A stretch of DNA of 64,000 nt from an uncultured Alteromonadaceae bacterium (GCA_947494925.1 CANLWS010000002.1:1-64000); one strand, 5' to 3'; counted from the stretch's first letter, positions 44,096 to 52,754 are shown. Notes: generated by a model not told the origin, from the sequence alone. Program-made: numbers and translations.

Positions 44096-44824
44096 CTAAG
44101 AGGCAATAAAATTTCTGATGGAACGTATACCGGTTAGCGCAGCTTCATTGTCACCATGAACGCACAACGTATCTGCTTTGATATTTAGACGACTTCCTGA
44201 AACCGTTGTTACTTCACCCGTTTTTGTCAGTTGCTCAACCTGCAAAATCATTTGTTCAGCATTTAGCACTGCACCAGGTTGGCTGCGCGGCAAAAGAGAA
44301 CCATCATCTTGATACCGCCGATCAGCGAAAGCTTCAAACCACAATTCAACACCATTTTGCTCAGCATGATTCTGGAGATATTGCCATTTCGATGTTGCCT
44401 GAACAACTAGGGGTACCGACAAATGGAAACCGCTTATCCCTTGTAACACGGTATCGAAAACCGATTCATCGGCCATCATATCGTTATACAAAGCGCCATG
44501 GGGTTTTACATAGGAAAGCTCCACCCCCTGACACTTGGCCATACCCTCCAATGCTGAAATTTGGTACTGAATAATGGCGACAAGTTCAGATTTCGCCATT
44601 TTCATACTTCTTCGACCAAATCCTTGTAAGTCTGGATAGGATGGATGTGCTCCGATTTGTACCTTGTGTATTTTGGCAAACCGGATTGCTCGTTGCATGA
44701 CCAAGGGATCACCAGCATGGAAGCCACAGGCTATGCTGGCCATATCAACATAAGGCATGATTTTGTCATCATCCCCCATGTGCCAGGCACCAAAACTTTC
44801 GCCTAAATCACAATTAAGTTTCAT
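44096..44824 (-). CDS. pxpA: 5-oxoprolinase subunit A (LamB/YcsF family), 242 aa
   Basis: The start MKLNCDLGESFG and the motifs SIACGFHAGDP, GAHPSYPDLQGFGRR, VKPHGALYN and EAFADRRY are the full set of LamB/YcsF signatures. It performs the hydrolysis step in the PxpABC complex. It is the first gene of the minus-strand block pxpA-pxpB-pxpC-transaminase-alr and is divergent from the CvfB-like gene, with about 75 bases between them for both promoters. Confidence 0.95.
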   Translation of the reverse strand: MKLNCDLGESFGAWHMGDDDKIMPYVDMASIACGFHAGDPLVMQRAIRFAKIHKVQIGAHPSYPDLQGFGRRSMKMAKSELVAIIQYQISALEGMAKCQGVELSYVKPHGALYNDMMADESVFDTVLQGISGFHLSVPLVVQATSKWQYLQNHAEQNGVELWFEAFADRRYQDDGSLLPRSQPGAVLNAEQMILQVEQLTKTGEVTTVSGSRLNIKADTLCVHGDNEAALTGIRSIRNFIAS

Positions 44825-44898
44825 TGTTGTTTAACAAGTCTCTTGGTTATTCAGATACAATAGCTATGTTACGCAATTATCAGGAAATGTCAGGCATT

Positions 44899-45732
44899 AT
44901 GCTAAAAATAGGTCAGTTCAATCAACTAACAGTCAGTGATGTTTTTCCCTTTGGATTTTACCTGGCTGGCAGCGATCAGGAAAAAGTTCTGCTAACTACA
45001 GCGGATGCGCCCAAAGACTGCAAACCAGGTGACGTCCTCAATGTGTTTGTATATCACGATAGTGACGACAGACTGGTTGCTACGCTCGATACACCTAAAG
45101 TTCAGGTTAACCAGGTCGCTTTCTTAAAAGTAAAACAAATTGCTAAAGTCGGTGCATTTATGGACTGGGGTCTGAAAAAGGATTTGCTCGTTCCATTTAG
45201 TGAGCAGGATAAGCCCATGGATGAAGGTGTCGGATATGTAGTTTACGTTTTCCAGGATGAAGAAACTGGCCGGTTAACTGGGTCAACTATTCTGCATGAT
45301 TTCCTGCAGGAGAAGTCGGTGTATTTTGAACCACGGCAAGAAGTTAATTTAATGATTTGTGGCAGAACAGATATGGGTTACAAAGCCGTCATCAATGATA
45401 CTCATTTAGGTTTAATTTTCAAAGATGAGGTAATAAAACCGCTGCGAATTGGACAAAAAACAACAGGCTTTATAAAACGCATTCGTGACGACGAAAAAAT
45501 CGATCTGTGTTTTCAGTTTCATGATGACAACGCCAGAAAAGATCTGGCGAGCAGAATACTTGATGATCTGGAAGCCCATGGAGGCTTTTCCACCTTAACA
45601 GATAAAAGCCCGCCCGCGGAAATTAGCCAACGGTTTGATGTGAGCAAGGGTGCTTACAAAAAAGCTCTAGGTGCCCTATTTAAACAGAAAAAAATCTTGT
45701 TAGAGAAAACCAAAATCACACTAGTCAAATAA
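44899..45732 (+). CDS. CvfB-like S1 RNA-binding protein, 277 aa
   Basis: The family start is MLKIGQFNQLTV, so I choose the ATG at 44899 over earlier in-frame starts at 44824 and 44866. Three S1-like OB domains follow: the first near 1-60, the second (VAFLKVKQIAKVGAFMDWGLKKDLLVPFSEQ, in pieces) near 70-135, and a third near 150-210. A winged-helix end (about 225-277, with VSKGAYKKALGALFKQKKI) completes the CvfB architecture. Homologues bind RNA and influence expression of other genes. It stands upstream of the OsmC gene with 23 bases between them. Confidence 0.85.
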   Translation: MLKIGQFNQLTVSDVFPFGFYLAGSDQEKVLLTTADAPKDCKPGDVLNVFVYHDSDDRLVATLDTPKVQVNQVAFLKVKQIAKVGAFMDWGLKKDLLVPFSEQDKPMDEGVGYVVYVFQDEETGRLTGSTILHDFLQEKSVYFEPRQEVNLMICGRTDMGYKAVINDTHLGLIFKDEVIKPLRIGQKTTGFIKRIRDDEKIDLCFQFHDDNARKDLASRILDDLEAHGGFSTLTDKSPPAEISQRFDVSKGAYKKALGALFKQKKILLEKTKITLVK

Positions 45733-45755
45733 CTTTAAAACTCGAGAAGTGAAAC

Positions 45756-46148
45756 ATGCAAGCAAAAGTTACCTGGAAAGAGAATTTACGTTTCAGCTGT
45801 GAAACAGATAGCGGACATAAACTGGATTTGGATGGAAACAACGAAACCATGTCTCCAATGGAAGCAGTTTTGCTTGCCGTAGGCGCATGCTCATCCATCG
45901 ATGTCGTGGATATTTTAAAAAAATCAAGACAACAAATCAGCGATTGTTATTGTGAACTGGAAGCCCAACGAGCAGATGAACCACCGCGATATTTTACCTC
46001 TATACATGCCAAATACATTCTATCTGGTGATAAAATAAGTGAAAAGCACCTTGCCAGAGCTGTACAACTTTCGGCAGAAAAGTACTGCTCTGTGATGTTG
46101 ATGCTGAATGGTAATGTCCAAATCACCACCAGCTACGAAATCAAATAG
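45756..46148 (+). CDS. OsmC family protein, 130 aa
   Basis: The compact alpha/beta protein has the two redox cysteines of the OsmC/Ohr fold: the first in VGACSSIDVVDIL (about residue 48), the second in EKYCSVMLML (about 109). It resembles the YhfA branch by the MSPMEAVLLAVGAC motif. Members reduce organic peroxides or bind hydrophobic ligands. A stem-loop follows the stop. Confidence 0.9.
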   Translation: MQAKVTWKENLRFSCETDSGHKLDLDGNNETMSPMEAVLLAVGACSSIDVVDILKKSRQQISDCYCELEAQRADEPPRYFTSIHAKYILSGDKISEKHLARAVQLSAEKYCSVMLMLNGNVQITTSYEIK

Positions 46149-46164
46149 CCTCAAAGCTATGATA

Positions 46165-46195
46165 TGTGCAGCCAGATACTGGATTTGGCTGCACA
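46165..46195 (+). terminator. hairpin after the OsmC gene
   Basis: Arms TGTGCAGCCA (46165-46174) and TGGCTGCACA (46186-46195) pair perfectly around 11 bases, 16 bases past the stop codon. What follows is GATAAAAAAA rather than a T-run, so it would be a weak or factor-dependent terminator. It separates the housekeeping genes from the sigma-factor block. Confidence 0.45.
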
Positions 46196-46217
46196 GATAA
46201 AAAAATATCACTTCTGT

Positions 46218-46242
46218 GCAACTTCTTTGAAACACCGGCGTA
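46218..46242 (+). promoter_or_regulatory. candidate ECF-sigma promoter of the secreted-repeat operon
   Basis: GCAACTT starts at 46218; CGTA is at 46239-46242, with 16 bases between GCAAC and CGTA. The ECF consensus is GGAAC-N16/17-CGTC. The same GCAACTT and CGTA arrangement stands before the hydroxylase gene and before the local ECF sigma gene. Predicted transcript start is about 35 bases before the ATG. Confidence 0.6.
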
Positions 46243-46283
46243 AATGGCCTTGAAGGTAATGACATTTATTTCGGAGAACAAAG

Positions 46284-48344
46284 ATGAAACAGTCAAAAAT
46301 AGCAATGCTAGTATCACTAGTGATAAGTGCGTCAGCTCTAACCGCCTGTGGTGGTTCGGACTACAGCTCACCAACCCCAACACCAGCACCCACACCAACG
46401 CCAACGCCGACGCCGGCACCAACACCAGCGCCAAGCCCGGCGGTTGAATTTCCTGTACAGGAAGCCAAACCAGGTTCTACTGTGGTAAATGATTCAGGAA
46501 GTTTATTGTTAAGCGAATCTGGGCTGTCGTTATACTTTTTTGCCAACGATGAGTCAGGGGTGTCAAATTGCAACGGTGTAGATGGAGATGAACCGGGCTC
46601 CACCAACGACGCAGAGAGTTGTGCTGGAAGATGGCCACCATTACTTGGCAATGATAATTCAGTTGCGGATGGATATTTTGATTTAATCGATCGCGCTGAT
46701 GGAACCAGGCAGTGGGCATATAAAACATTTCCGCTCTACAATTTTGCTGGTGATTCTGCCCAAGGTGACATAAACGGAGACGGAATAGGAAATGTATGGG
46801 ATCTCGCCAGGCCGACACCGGTCGTTTCGGAAGATATCAGTGAAATTCCCACTTATGTTGGCAATGAAACCGTACATACTGCAACTTCTGCCGCAGAAGT
46901 ATTAACCAATATTCGATCAGATAAAGAAGGCTTTTCACTTTACTATTTTGATGTTGATCCAGTGGGCGAAGCCGCCTGCTATGGACTTAACGGCGATGCA
47001 TGTATCAATGCATGGCCTCCTTTGTTAGCTGATGGTGGTGCCAAACCTTCTTCACTTCTGAGTGTTCTGGAACTTGAGAATGGTGAAACGCAGTGGGCAT
47101 ACAAAGGTAAACCGCTGTATTTCTTTGCAGGCGATACCGAAGCTGGGCAAACAAATGGTGACGGCATCGGAACAGTTTGGCACCTTGCAAGTCAGTTACC
47201 CGCGATTCAGCGTGGTGAAGAAGGGGCAACAATGTTGAGTGCCACAGGCATGGTTTATGCCCTGCTGCCCAACGCCGAAGACATACTTGAAGCACAACAT
47301 GTCGATAGAGACCAATTTACCCTTTACACCTTCGATAACGATAACGCAGGTGAATCAAACTGTAATGATGGATGTGCTCGGGCGTGGCCTCCTTTTATTG
47401 CCTCAGAAGTGGAAGAAGCCAATGGAAAATTCAGTAAAATTGAGCGTTCTGATGGCGAGATGCAATGGGCCTACGACGACAAACCACTTTACTTCTTCGC
47501 CGGCGATGAAGAAAAAGGTCAGGCAAATGGAGACGGCCTGAACGGCGTCTGGCACATCATTGCTCCCGCTTCCCAGGAGCCTGATCCAACCCCTCTAGAA
47601 ACAAGCGTGTCTGTGGTGGACGACGAGCTTGGCCAGCGTCTGAAAGCCGACGGGATGGCCTCTGTATTGGTAGCAGATGGCAATGGTGGTTTTCTGGTAG
47701 AAACGCAGGACAAAACAGACTTCCAACTCTATACCTTTGACAATGATACTGAAGAACAGTCGACCTGCCTGTCTGATGGCTGTATGCAAAACTGGCCCGC
47801 ACTGCTTGCAACAGAGTCGGACTCTGCCAGCGCACCTTTCTCAATCTTTGAGCGCTCAGATGGTCTCATGCAATGGGCAATCAATGAACAGCCTTTGTAT
47901 TTCTTTACGGGAGATACGTCAGCAGGACAGACTAACGGAGAATCTGTCGGGGATGTTTGGTGGGTTGCTCGCCCTGCACCAGTCAGAATGTTTAGTCATG
48001 AAAGTAAAGGTGACATGTTAGTAGCTAACGACCGAGTTCTGGCCAGTCAGGGAAAAACCGTCGAGCAACTTAATGATCTGACTCTTTATACCTTTGACGA
48101 TGATGTATTGGATAGTGGTGAGTCCACTTGTTTTGGCGGCTGCGCAGTCACCTGGCCTCCGCTGTATGCAACGTCTGCAGACCAGGCATTCGGTGATTTC
48201 ACCATTATAGAACGCACCGAATCCGATAACAGCGAAACCTTGCAGTGGGTATACAAAGGACTCCCTCTCTATTTCTTCATTAGCGACAGCGCTTTGGGCG
48301 ATACAGGTGGCGACTACCCAACCTGGAAGATTGCACGCCCCTAG
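46284..48344 (+). CDS. secreted five-repeat lipoprotein (COG4315/PF03640-type repeats), 686 aa
   Basis: Signal peptide and lipobox LTAC place a lipid-modified C22 at the outer membrane. A proline-threonine linker (TPTPAP repeats, about 28-52) follows. Then come five copies of a unit of about 105-125 residues, each with LYxFDNDxxxxSxC, a cysteine pair, WPPL, QWAYKxxPLYFFAGD, GQTNGDG and VWxxA. These repeats belong to the secreted-repeat family of unknown function. The regular Cys pairs and aromatic residues suggest redox or ligand binding, but this is inference. It is the first gene of the block with two CxxCH proteins and has its own ECF-type promoter. Confidence 0.82.
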   Translation: MKQSKIAMLVSLVISASALTACGGSDYSSPTPTPAPTPTPTPTPAPTPAPSPAVEFPVQEAKPGSTVVNDSGSLLLSESGLSLYFFANDESGVSNCNGVDGDEPGSTNDAESCAGRWPPLLGNDNSVADGYFDLIDRADGTRQWAYKTFPLYNFAGDSAQGDINGDGIGNVWDLARPTPVVSEDISEIPTYVGNETVHTATSAAEVLTNIRSDKEGFSLYYFDVDPVGEAACYGLNGDACINAWPPLLADGGAKPSSLLSVLELENGETQWAYKGKPLYFFAGDTEAGQTNGDGIGTVWHLASQLPAIQRGEEGATMLSATGMVYALLPNAEDILEAQHVDRDQFTLYTFDNDNAGESNCNDGCARAWPPFIASEVEEANGKFSKIERSDGEMQWAYDDKPLYFFAGDEEKGQANGDGLNGVWHIIAPASQEPDPTPLETSVSVVDDELGQRLKADGMASVLVADGNGGFLVETQDKTDFQLYTFDNDTEEQSTCLSDGCMQNWPALLATESDSASAPFSIFERSDGLMQWAINEQPLYFFTGDTSAGQTNGESVGDVWWVARPAPVRMFSHESKGDMLVANDRVLASQGKTVEQLNDLTLYTFDDDVLDSGESTCFGGCAVTWPPLYATSADQAFGDFTIIERTESDNSETLQWVYKGLPLYFFISDSALGDTGGDYPTWKIARP

Positions 48345-48419
48345 ATAAGCAATAACTTAGTTCTTAAATCACGCCCGGCCGGATACGGCTGGGCTTATGC
48401 AACCCATTGGAAAACAGCA

Positions 48420-49244
48420 ATGAAAACATACACTATGATTTTACTTTGTTTGACCCTGTTTGGCTGTGGTGCAGGTGACGGCACCGGATTGGACCAGGAC
48501 GGCCAACCACTTGACCCCGATGCTGGCGCACCTGAACCGCAGCCCCCTATTGATCCAGATGCTCTGCAACCAAATCTGGCATCAATTCAGGAAAAAGTAC
48601 TGACTCCTATCTGCACGCAATGTCATGCTGGAGGTAACGCTCCACTTGGACTAAGAATGGATGATCTTGCCACATCTGAAGCCAACCTAATCAATGTGGA
48701 TTCTGCCACAAACCCGCAATTCAGACGGGTAGAACCAGGCGATGCCGAACAAAGCTTCTTCTACCTGAAGATCATCGGGGATCCAAGTGCTGGCAACCAA
48801 ATGCCTTTAGGGCAATCTCCCCTGCCCGCCGAAACTCAACAGATCATTCGCACCTGGATTGATAGCGGTGCTCCAATAGAAGCAGGTCAGGCAACGGTTG
48901 CAGCAAAACACAGTGCCTCTGCTGACGGCAAACTAACAATCAATTTAAATTTCAGTCAATCCATGAATCGGAATTCGCTTAATGCGGATGAGATCAGGGT
49001 GAGTGTTTTGAAAGATGACGGAGTTTATGAACTTCAAAGTAATTTACCATCACTTGAGTGGCTTTCGGATAGTCGTTTGGCAATAAAACTGTCTGCTATT
49101 CCCACTGACGCAAGTAAGGTTCAAATTTCGTTAAACCAACCCAATGTTTCATCAATTTTTAGCCAATCAGGTGTTTGGCTGGATGGTGATTACGATGGTC
49201 TTGAAGGAGGAGAAGTAAGTTATGAATATACAATCAATCAGTAA
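48420..49244 (+). CDS. c-type-cytochrome-like lipoprotein, 274 aa
   Basis: A lipobox (LFGC, C16) and an acidic proline-rich linker precede a single haem-binding motif CTQCH (C65, C68, H69) with the following GGNAPLGLRMDDL typical of small soluble cytochrome-like domains; MPLG near 126-129 may give the methionine ligand. The C-terminal 100 residues form an Ig-like domain (about 160-270). It is 75 bases downstream of the repeat protein and overlaps the next gene by 23 bases. Role: probably periplasmic or surface electron carrier. Confidence 0.75.
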   Translation: MKTYTMILLCLTLFGCGAGDGTGLDQDGQPLDPDAGAPEPQPPIDPDALQPNLASIQEKVLTPICTQCHAGGNAPLGLRMDDLATSEANLINVDSATNPQFRRVEPGDAEQSFFYLKIIGDPSAGNQMPLGQSPLPAETQQIIRTWIDSGAPIEAGQATVAAKHSASADGKLTINLNFSQSMNRNSLNADEIRVSVLKDDGVYELQSNLPSLEWLSDSRLAIKLSAIPTDASKVQISLNQPNVSSIFSQSGVWLDGDYDGLEGGEVSYEYTINQ

Positions 49245-50316
49245 ATGGGTTTGGGCTTTGGTTGTGTTATCTGTCTTGCTTCTAACCAAGACTGTCGACG
49301 CAGAACCCTATCTGGCTATTAAAACCAAAATGAAATGCGGTGTTTGTCATGTCAACCCACTAGGGGGTGGCATGCGAACCAGCTTCGGAAACATCTATGG
49401 TCATACTCAATTGCCTGCAAAGGTGTCAGATTTCACTGCAGCAGAAATAGGCAAAATCAACGAATTTATCGGGCTGGGTGGTAACTTGCGCTACAACGCA
49501 GAACGAAACGAAGATGATGCAGGTAACAGTACCTCTACATTCCGAATCGACTCCGCGCAGCTCTATATCGCGGTCACACCAAAAGACACAGGGATTACCT
49601 TTTATCTGGATCAACAAATAGCGCCGGGCGCTGCGGTTAACAGGGAGGCATATGTTCAATACAACTTTTCAGGTCAACATTACATCAAGGCCGGAAAAAT
49701 GTATTCGCCCTTCGGATTGCGATTAGAAGATGATTCAGCATTTGTCCGTCAAGTTACAGGGTTTAATTTTGATAGTAGTGACAACGGTGTGGAACTGGGT
49801 CTGGATTATGACGACATACTGATAAATTTATTTGTCACCAATGGGACATCTTCAGTAGCCAATAATGACGATAAGTTCCTCTATGGCATAAAAGCTGAGA
49901 AACTTTTCAGTAATTTCAGGCTTGGCGCCACCGGAATTGTTAACACCGCTGATCTGAATGAGCAACAGATGTTCAATATATATGGAGGAGTGAACTGGGG
50001 AGAAATAACATTGCTGGGAGAAGTCGACTGGATTAAAACAGAACAGCTGGATGCAGATGATGAAAATCAGTTAGTTGGATTGATAGAACTGAATTATCAG
50101 TGGCAGCAAGGGTTGAATTTTAAGGTTACGGCAGAATATTTCGACCCCAATACGGATTTTGATGAAAATCATGAAACCCGCTACTCCTTTATCGCAGAAT
50201 ATGCACCCATATCTAACCTCCAGTTAAGGTTAGGCATCCGTTCTGCAGAGGGCATTCCTCAGCAACCTGAGCGAAGCAGCGAACGATTCTTTCTGCAAAC
50301 CCATTTGTACTTCTAA
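49222..50316 (+). CDS. CxxCH-containing outer-membrane beta-barrel protein, 364 aa
   Basis: A signal peptide (about 1-27) is followed by MKCGVCHVNPLGGG with C39, C42 and H43, a haem-type motif within a short N-terminal part. The rest (about 90-364) is made of alternating strands ending in the aromatic FFLQTHLYF, the C-terminal signature of outer-membrane barrels. So a periplasmic haem or metal site sits in front of a porin-like barrel. A strong ribosome site (GGAGGAGAAG) lies within the end of the upstream gene. A perfect terminator follows. Confidence 0.72.
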   Translation: MNIQSISKWVWALVVLSVLLLTKTVDAEPYLAIKTKMKCGVCHVNPLGGGMRTSFGNIYGHTQLPAKVSDFTAAEIGKINEFIGLGGNLRYNAERNEDDAGNSTSTFRIDSAQLYIAVTPKDTGITFYLDQQIAPGAAVNREAYVQYNFSGQHYIKAGKMYSPFGLRLEDDSAFVRQVTGFNFDSSDNGVELGLDYDDILINLFVTNGTSSVANNDDKFLYGIKAEKLFSNFRLGATGIVNTADLNEQQMFNIYGGVNWGEITLLGEVDWIKTEQLDADDENQLVGLIELNYQWQQGLNFKVTAEYFDPNTDFDENHETRYSFIAEYAPISNLQLRLGIRSAEGIPQQPERSSERFFLQTHLYF

Positions 50317-50354
50317 ACGCAACTACCAAGTTTTAGTTTAAAAGGATTATCACC

Positions 50355-50389
50355 AAAGCCGATCTGCAATTGCAGATCGGCTTTTTTTA
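50355..50389 (+). terminator. strong intrinsic terminator after the CxxCH porin
   Basis: A 30-base perfect palindrome, 50355-50384 (each arm AAAGCCGATCTGCAA or its complement), runs into a T-tract at 50382-50388. It ends the secreted-repeat operon on the plus strand and leaves the hydroxylase gene with its own promoter. Confidence 0.9.
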
Positions 50390-50398
50390 CTTCAATTC

Positions 50399-50424
50399 GC
50401 AACTTTAGTGAAAATATTGGCGTA
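50399..50424 (+). promoter_or_regulatory. candidate ECF-sigma promoter of the hydroxylase gene
   Basis: GCAACTT begins at 50399 and CGTA is at 50421-50424 (17 bases between GCAAC and CGTA). The -10 region TGGCGTAAA is nearly the same as CGGCGTAAA at the secreted-repeat promoter. It lies right after the terminator, about 90 bases before the ATG. Confidence 0.6.
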
Positions 50425-50515
50425 AAGGAATGACAAGAGCGGCCGGGTTGTATCAAGCCCATTCAGCTCAGATGCCATTTATTCAATACGGAACAACTTT
50501 AAAAAGGAGTTAATT

Positions 50516-51304
50516 ATGCCTACACCAATCGAATTACTCAGCGATCCAATTTCAATTTTTGCAATTGGAATGTATTTGGCATTAATGATTTACGAAGCAT
50601 TATTCCCGGCCAGAACATTGCCTCCGGTACCTTTCTGGCGGTTAAAAGGAATCATCACGTTTATCCTGTTTTTCTTTCTGTCTTCCTATCTCCCTATGTT
50701 ATGGGACAGCTACCTGCATCCGTTCCAACTGTTAGATTTAACTGACTTGGGCAATACCTGGGGCTTCGTCATCGGTCTGTTAGTATATGAGGCTGGTGTA
50801 TATTGCTGGCATCGTGCATTACACAGTTCAGATTTTCTGTGGAGGACATTCCACCAGATGCACCATAGCGCTGAACGTGTTGATAGTTATGGCGCCTTCT
50901 GGTTTAGTCCGCTGGATATGATTGGATTTACTTTAATCGGAAGTCTTAGTTTGGTTTTAGTAATAGGTATTACGCCCGGAGCAGCAATGGCAGTAATTCT
51001 GGCCACTTTTTTCCTGGCAATATTCCAACATGCGAATATAAGAACACCGCAGTGGATGGGTTATTTTATTCAACGCCCGGAAAACCACACAGTGCATCAT
51101 GGACAATACGTGCACAAAATGAATTATGGGGATATCACACTTTTTGACATCCTGTTCGGTACTTTTCACAATCCAAAGTTTGGTGCTGAAGAAACCGGAT
51201 TTTATTACGGCGCTTCCAATCGTGTAACTGACATGCTAATCGGAAAAGACATCAATATGTCTGATAATAATTGTAAATTCCAACCTGTCCGAACAGAAAC
51301 CTAA
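50516..51304 (+). CDS. fatty acid hydroxylase/sterol desaturase family membrane protein, 262 aa
   Basis: Four or so hydrophobic segments (about 12-30, 44-62, 82-97, 130-165) and three histidine clusters WHRALH (99-103), HQMHH (113-117) and HTVHHG (about 200) mark the diiron hydroxylase/desaturase family. The enzyme would use oxygen to modify a lipid in the membrane. It has AAGGAG before the ATG and its own ECF-type promoter. Directly downstream is the sigma gene, so lipid modification appears to be an output of that sigma factor. Confidence 0.88.
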   Translation: MPTPIELLSDPISIFAIGMYLALMIYEALFPARTLPPVPFWRLKGIITFILFFFLSSYLPMLWDSYLHPFQLLDLTDLGNTWGFVIGLLVYEAGVYCWHRALHSSDFLWRTFHQMHHSAERVDSYGAFWFSPLDMIGFTLIGSLSLVLVIGITPGAAMAVILATFFLAIFQHANIRTPQWMGYFIQRPENHTVHHGQYVHKMNYGDITLFDILFGTFHNPKFGAEETGFYYGASNRVTDMLIGKDINMSDNNCKFQPVRTET

Positions 51305-51403
51305 ATTAAGCATCAGCTTGGTTATTTTCGACTGATAACCTAAATGTTATTTAATTATTAAACATTCACGTATTTTTTGAAAAAAATAATTGTTATGTTA
51401 ATT

Positions 51404-51428
51404 GCAACTTTTAAACGACCCTGTCGTA
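51404..51428 (+). promoter_or_regulatory. candidate autoregulated ECF promoter
   Basis: GCAACTT begins at 51404 and CGTA is at 51425-51428 (16 bases between GCAAC and CGTA), about 33 bases before the sigma start codon. It matches the two promoters upstream in the block, as expected if the sigma factor drives its own operon. Confidence 0.6.
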
Positions 51429-51460
51429 TGTAACGTTAAATAGGATTTTGCGAGCTAAAC

Positions 51461-52018
51461 GTGAGTCAGATAAACCCTCAACAATTGGAACTATGGTTGG
51501 CTAAAAGTGCCCTGGGTGACCAGGCAGCTTTCAAGCAGCTTTATGATGCCACAGCAAGCAGATTAAACGGTATTGCCTATCGCATCTTAAACAGTATAGA
51601 TAGTGCTAACGAAGTTTTGCAGGAAGCCTTTATCCAAATATGGAACAAAGCGGGGGAGTATCGTTCTGATCTCGCAGAACCTATGACCTGGATGGCATCC
51701 ATCGTTAGGTATCGTGCGTATGATAGAGTTAAGTTTGAAAAACGCAGAATAGAAGGTAGCCAAGTTCGTGCTGATCTGGAAGATTTTGAATCTTTGCCAG
51801 ATGGCGCAGGTCAAAAGCCAATGTTTTGCGAAATTGGACAACAACTCGAAGGGTGTCTGGCACAATTAGAGCATACGCAGCAACATTCCATTTTGATGGC
51901 ATATTACTACGGCTTCAGCCGTGAAGAAATATCCGCGCATTTTAGTACGCCAGTCAATACCGTTAAATCCTGGTTGAGACGTGGCTTAGTGAGGTTACAG
52001 CAATGTCTGGAAAATTAG
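51461..52018 (+). CDS. ECF RNA polymerase sigma factor (SigK/RpoE-like), 185 aa
   Basis: Start is GTG. Region 2 (about 20-90) has FKQLYDATASRLNGIAYRIL, then VLQEAFIQIWNKAGEY and the region-2.4 stretch MASIVRYRAYDRVKFEKRR. Region 4 (about 125-183) has the helix-turn-helix FSREEISAHFSTPVNTVKSWLRRGLVRL (in pieces). It overlaps the anti-sigma start by 16 bases, the classical ECF arrangement. Its promoter carries the shared GCAACTT...CGTA motif. Confidence 0.93.
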   Translation: MSQINPQQLELWLAKSALGDQAAFKQLYDATASRLNGIAYRILNSIDSANEVLQEAFIQIWNKAGEYRSDLAEPMTWMASIVRYRAYDRVKFEKRRIEGSQVRADLEDFESLPDGAGQKPMFCEIGQQLEGCLAQLEHTQQHSILMAYYYGFSREEISAHFSTPVNTVKSWLRRGLVRLQQCLEN

Positions 52019-52752
52019 ACCGGTACCAAATACCAGAAGTGGTCGATCATCTGGCATCTAATTATGTGTTGGGCACACTTTCTAAACGAGTTCAGGCACG
52101 TACAGACCAACTTAGGCACGAGCTTGACTTTAGTGCACTAAATCAACGAATCGCTTTTTGGGAGCAAAAAATGTCGCCTCTCATTGATAAAGTCCCTGAT
52201 CTTGCGCCTAAAGATCAAACCTGGCAGAGCATTCAGGCCCGTATTGCGCCCCAGAAAACACAGGAAAGGAAGCCTTGGTATCGTCTGTTAGACTTACGGT
52301 TCTATCAATGGGCAACGGCCTGTTCACTGATGCTAGTTGCATTGTTTAGTGTTGTTGTATTGCAGCAACCATCCTCGCCAGGGGCATTAAGCTATGTTGC
52401 TGTCCTGGCAGATGAAAATCAGGCTCCTCAAGTGGTCGCAGCAACTTATGGTGACACACAAATGTTGATGCTAGATATTATCGACCTGCCTGATGTCGGT
52501 GATGGTGAGACATTGGAACTTTGGGTGACATCCAAAACTGACAAGCAGGCTCGAAGCTTGGGTGAAATTCCCTCGAACGTAGCGAGTTTTAATCGTCAAC
52601 TCACTACAGCAGAATGGCGACTAATCAAAGATTCTGATTCACTATTAATAACAGTAGAAGAAGCAGGCGGTTCACCTATTGGTGAACCTATGGGGGCGTT
52701 AATTTCACAAGGTGTCTGCGTGCGCCTGTCTGCATGGCAGGAACAGGTATAA
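52003..52752 (+). CDS. RskA-like anti-sigma factor, 249 aa
   Basis: N-terminal helical part (about 1-90) contacts the sigma factor; a membrane segment lies near 103-122 (FYQWATACSLMLVALFSVVVL); the C-terminal RskA domain is periplasmic (VVAATYGDTQMLMLDIIDLPDVGDGETLELWV in pieces, then GEIPSNV and a final GAPIGEPMG-like loop). It would hold the sigma factor at the inner membrane until a periplasmic signal releases it, usually through proteolysis. It overlaps the sigma gene by 16 bases. Confidence 0.88.
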   Translation: MSGKLDRYQIPEVVDHLASNYVLGTLSKRVQARTDQLRHELDFSALNQRIAFWEQKMSPLIDKVPDLAPKDQTWQSIQARIAPQKTQERKPWYRLLDLRFYQWATACSLMLVALFSVVVLQQPSSPGALSYVAVLADENQAPQVVAATYGDTQMLMLDIIDLPDVGDGETLELWVTSKTDKQARSLGEIPSNVASFNRQLTTAEWRLIKDSDSLLITVEEAGGSPIGEPMGALISQGVCVRLSAWQEQV

Positions 52753-52754
52753 AA

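Noticed and set aside
46368-46440. Tandem ACACCAACGCCGACG-like repeats
   Set aside because: These are codons of the Thr-Pro linker of the lipoprotein, not a separate DNA repeat.
48373-48394. GC-rich hairpin between the repeat lipoprotein and the cytochrome-like gene
   Set aside because: One G-T pair, short loop but no T-tract; it may be a stabiliser, but I would not list it as a terminator.
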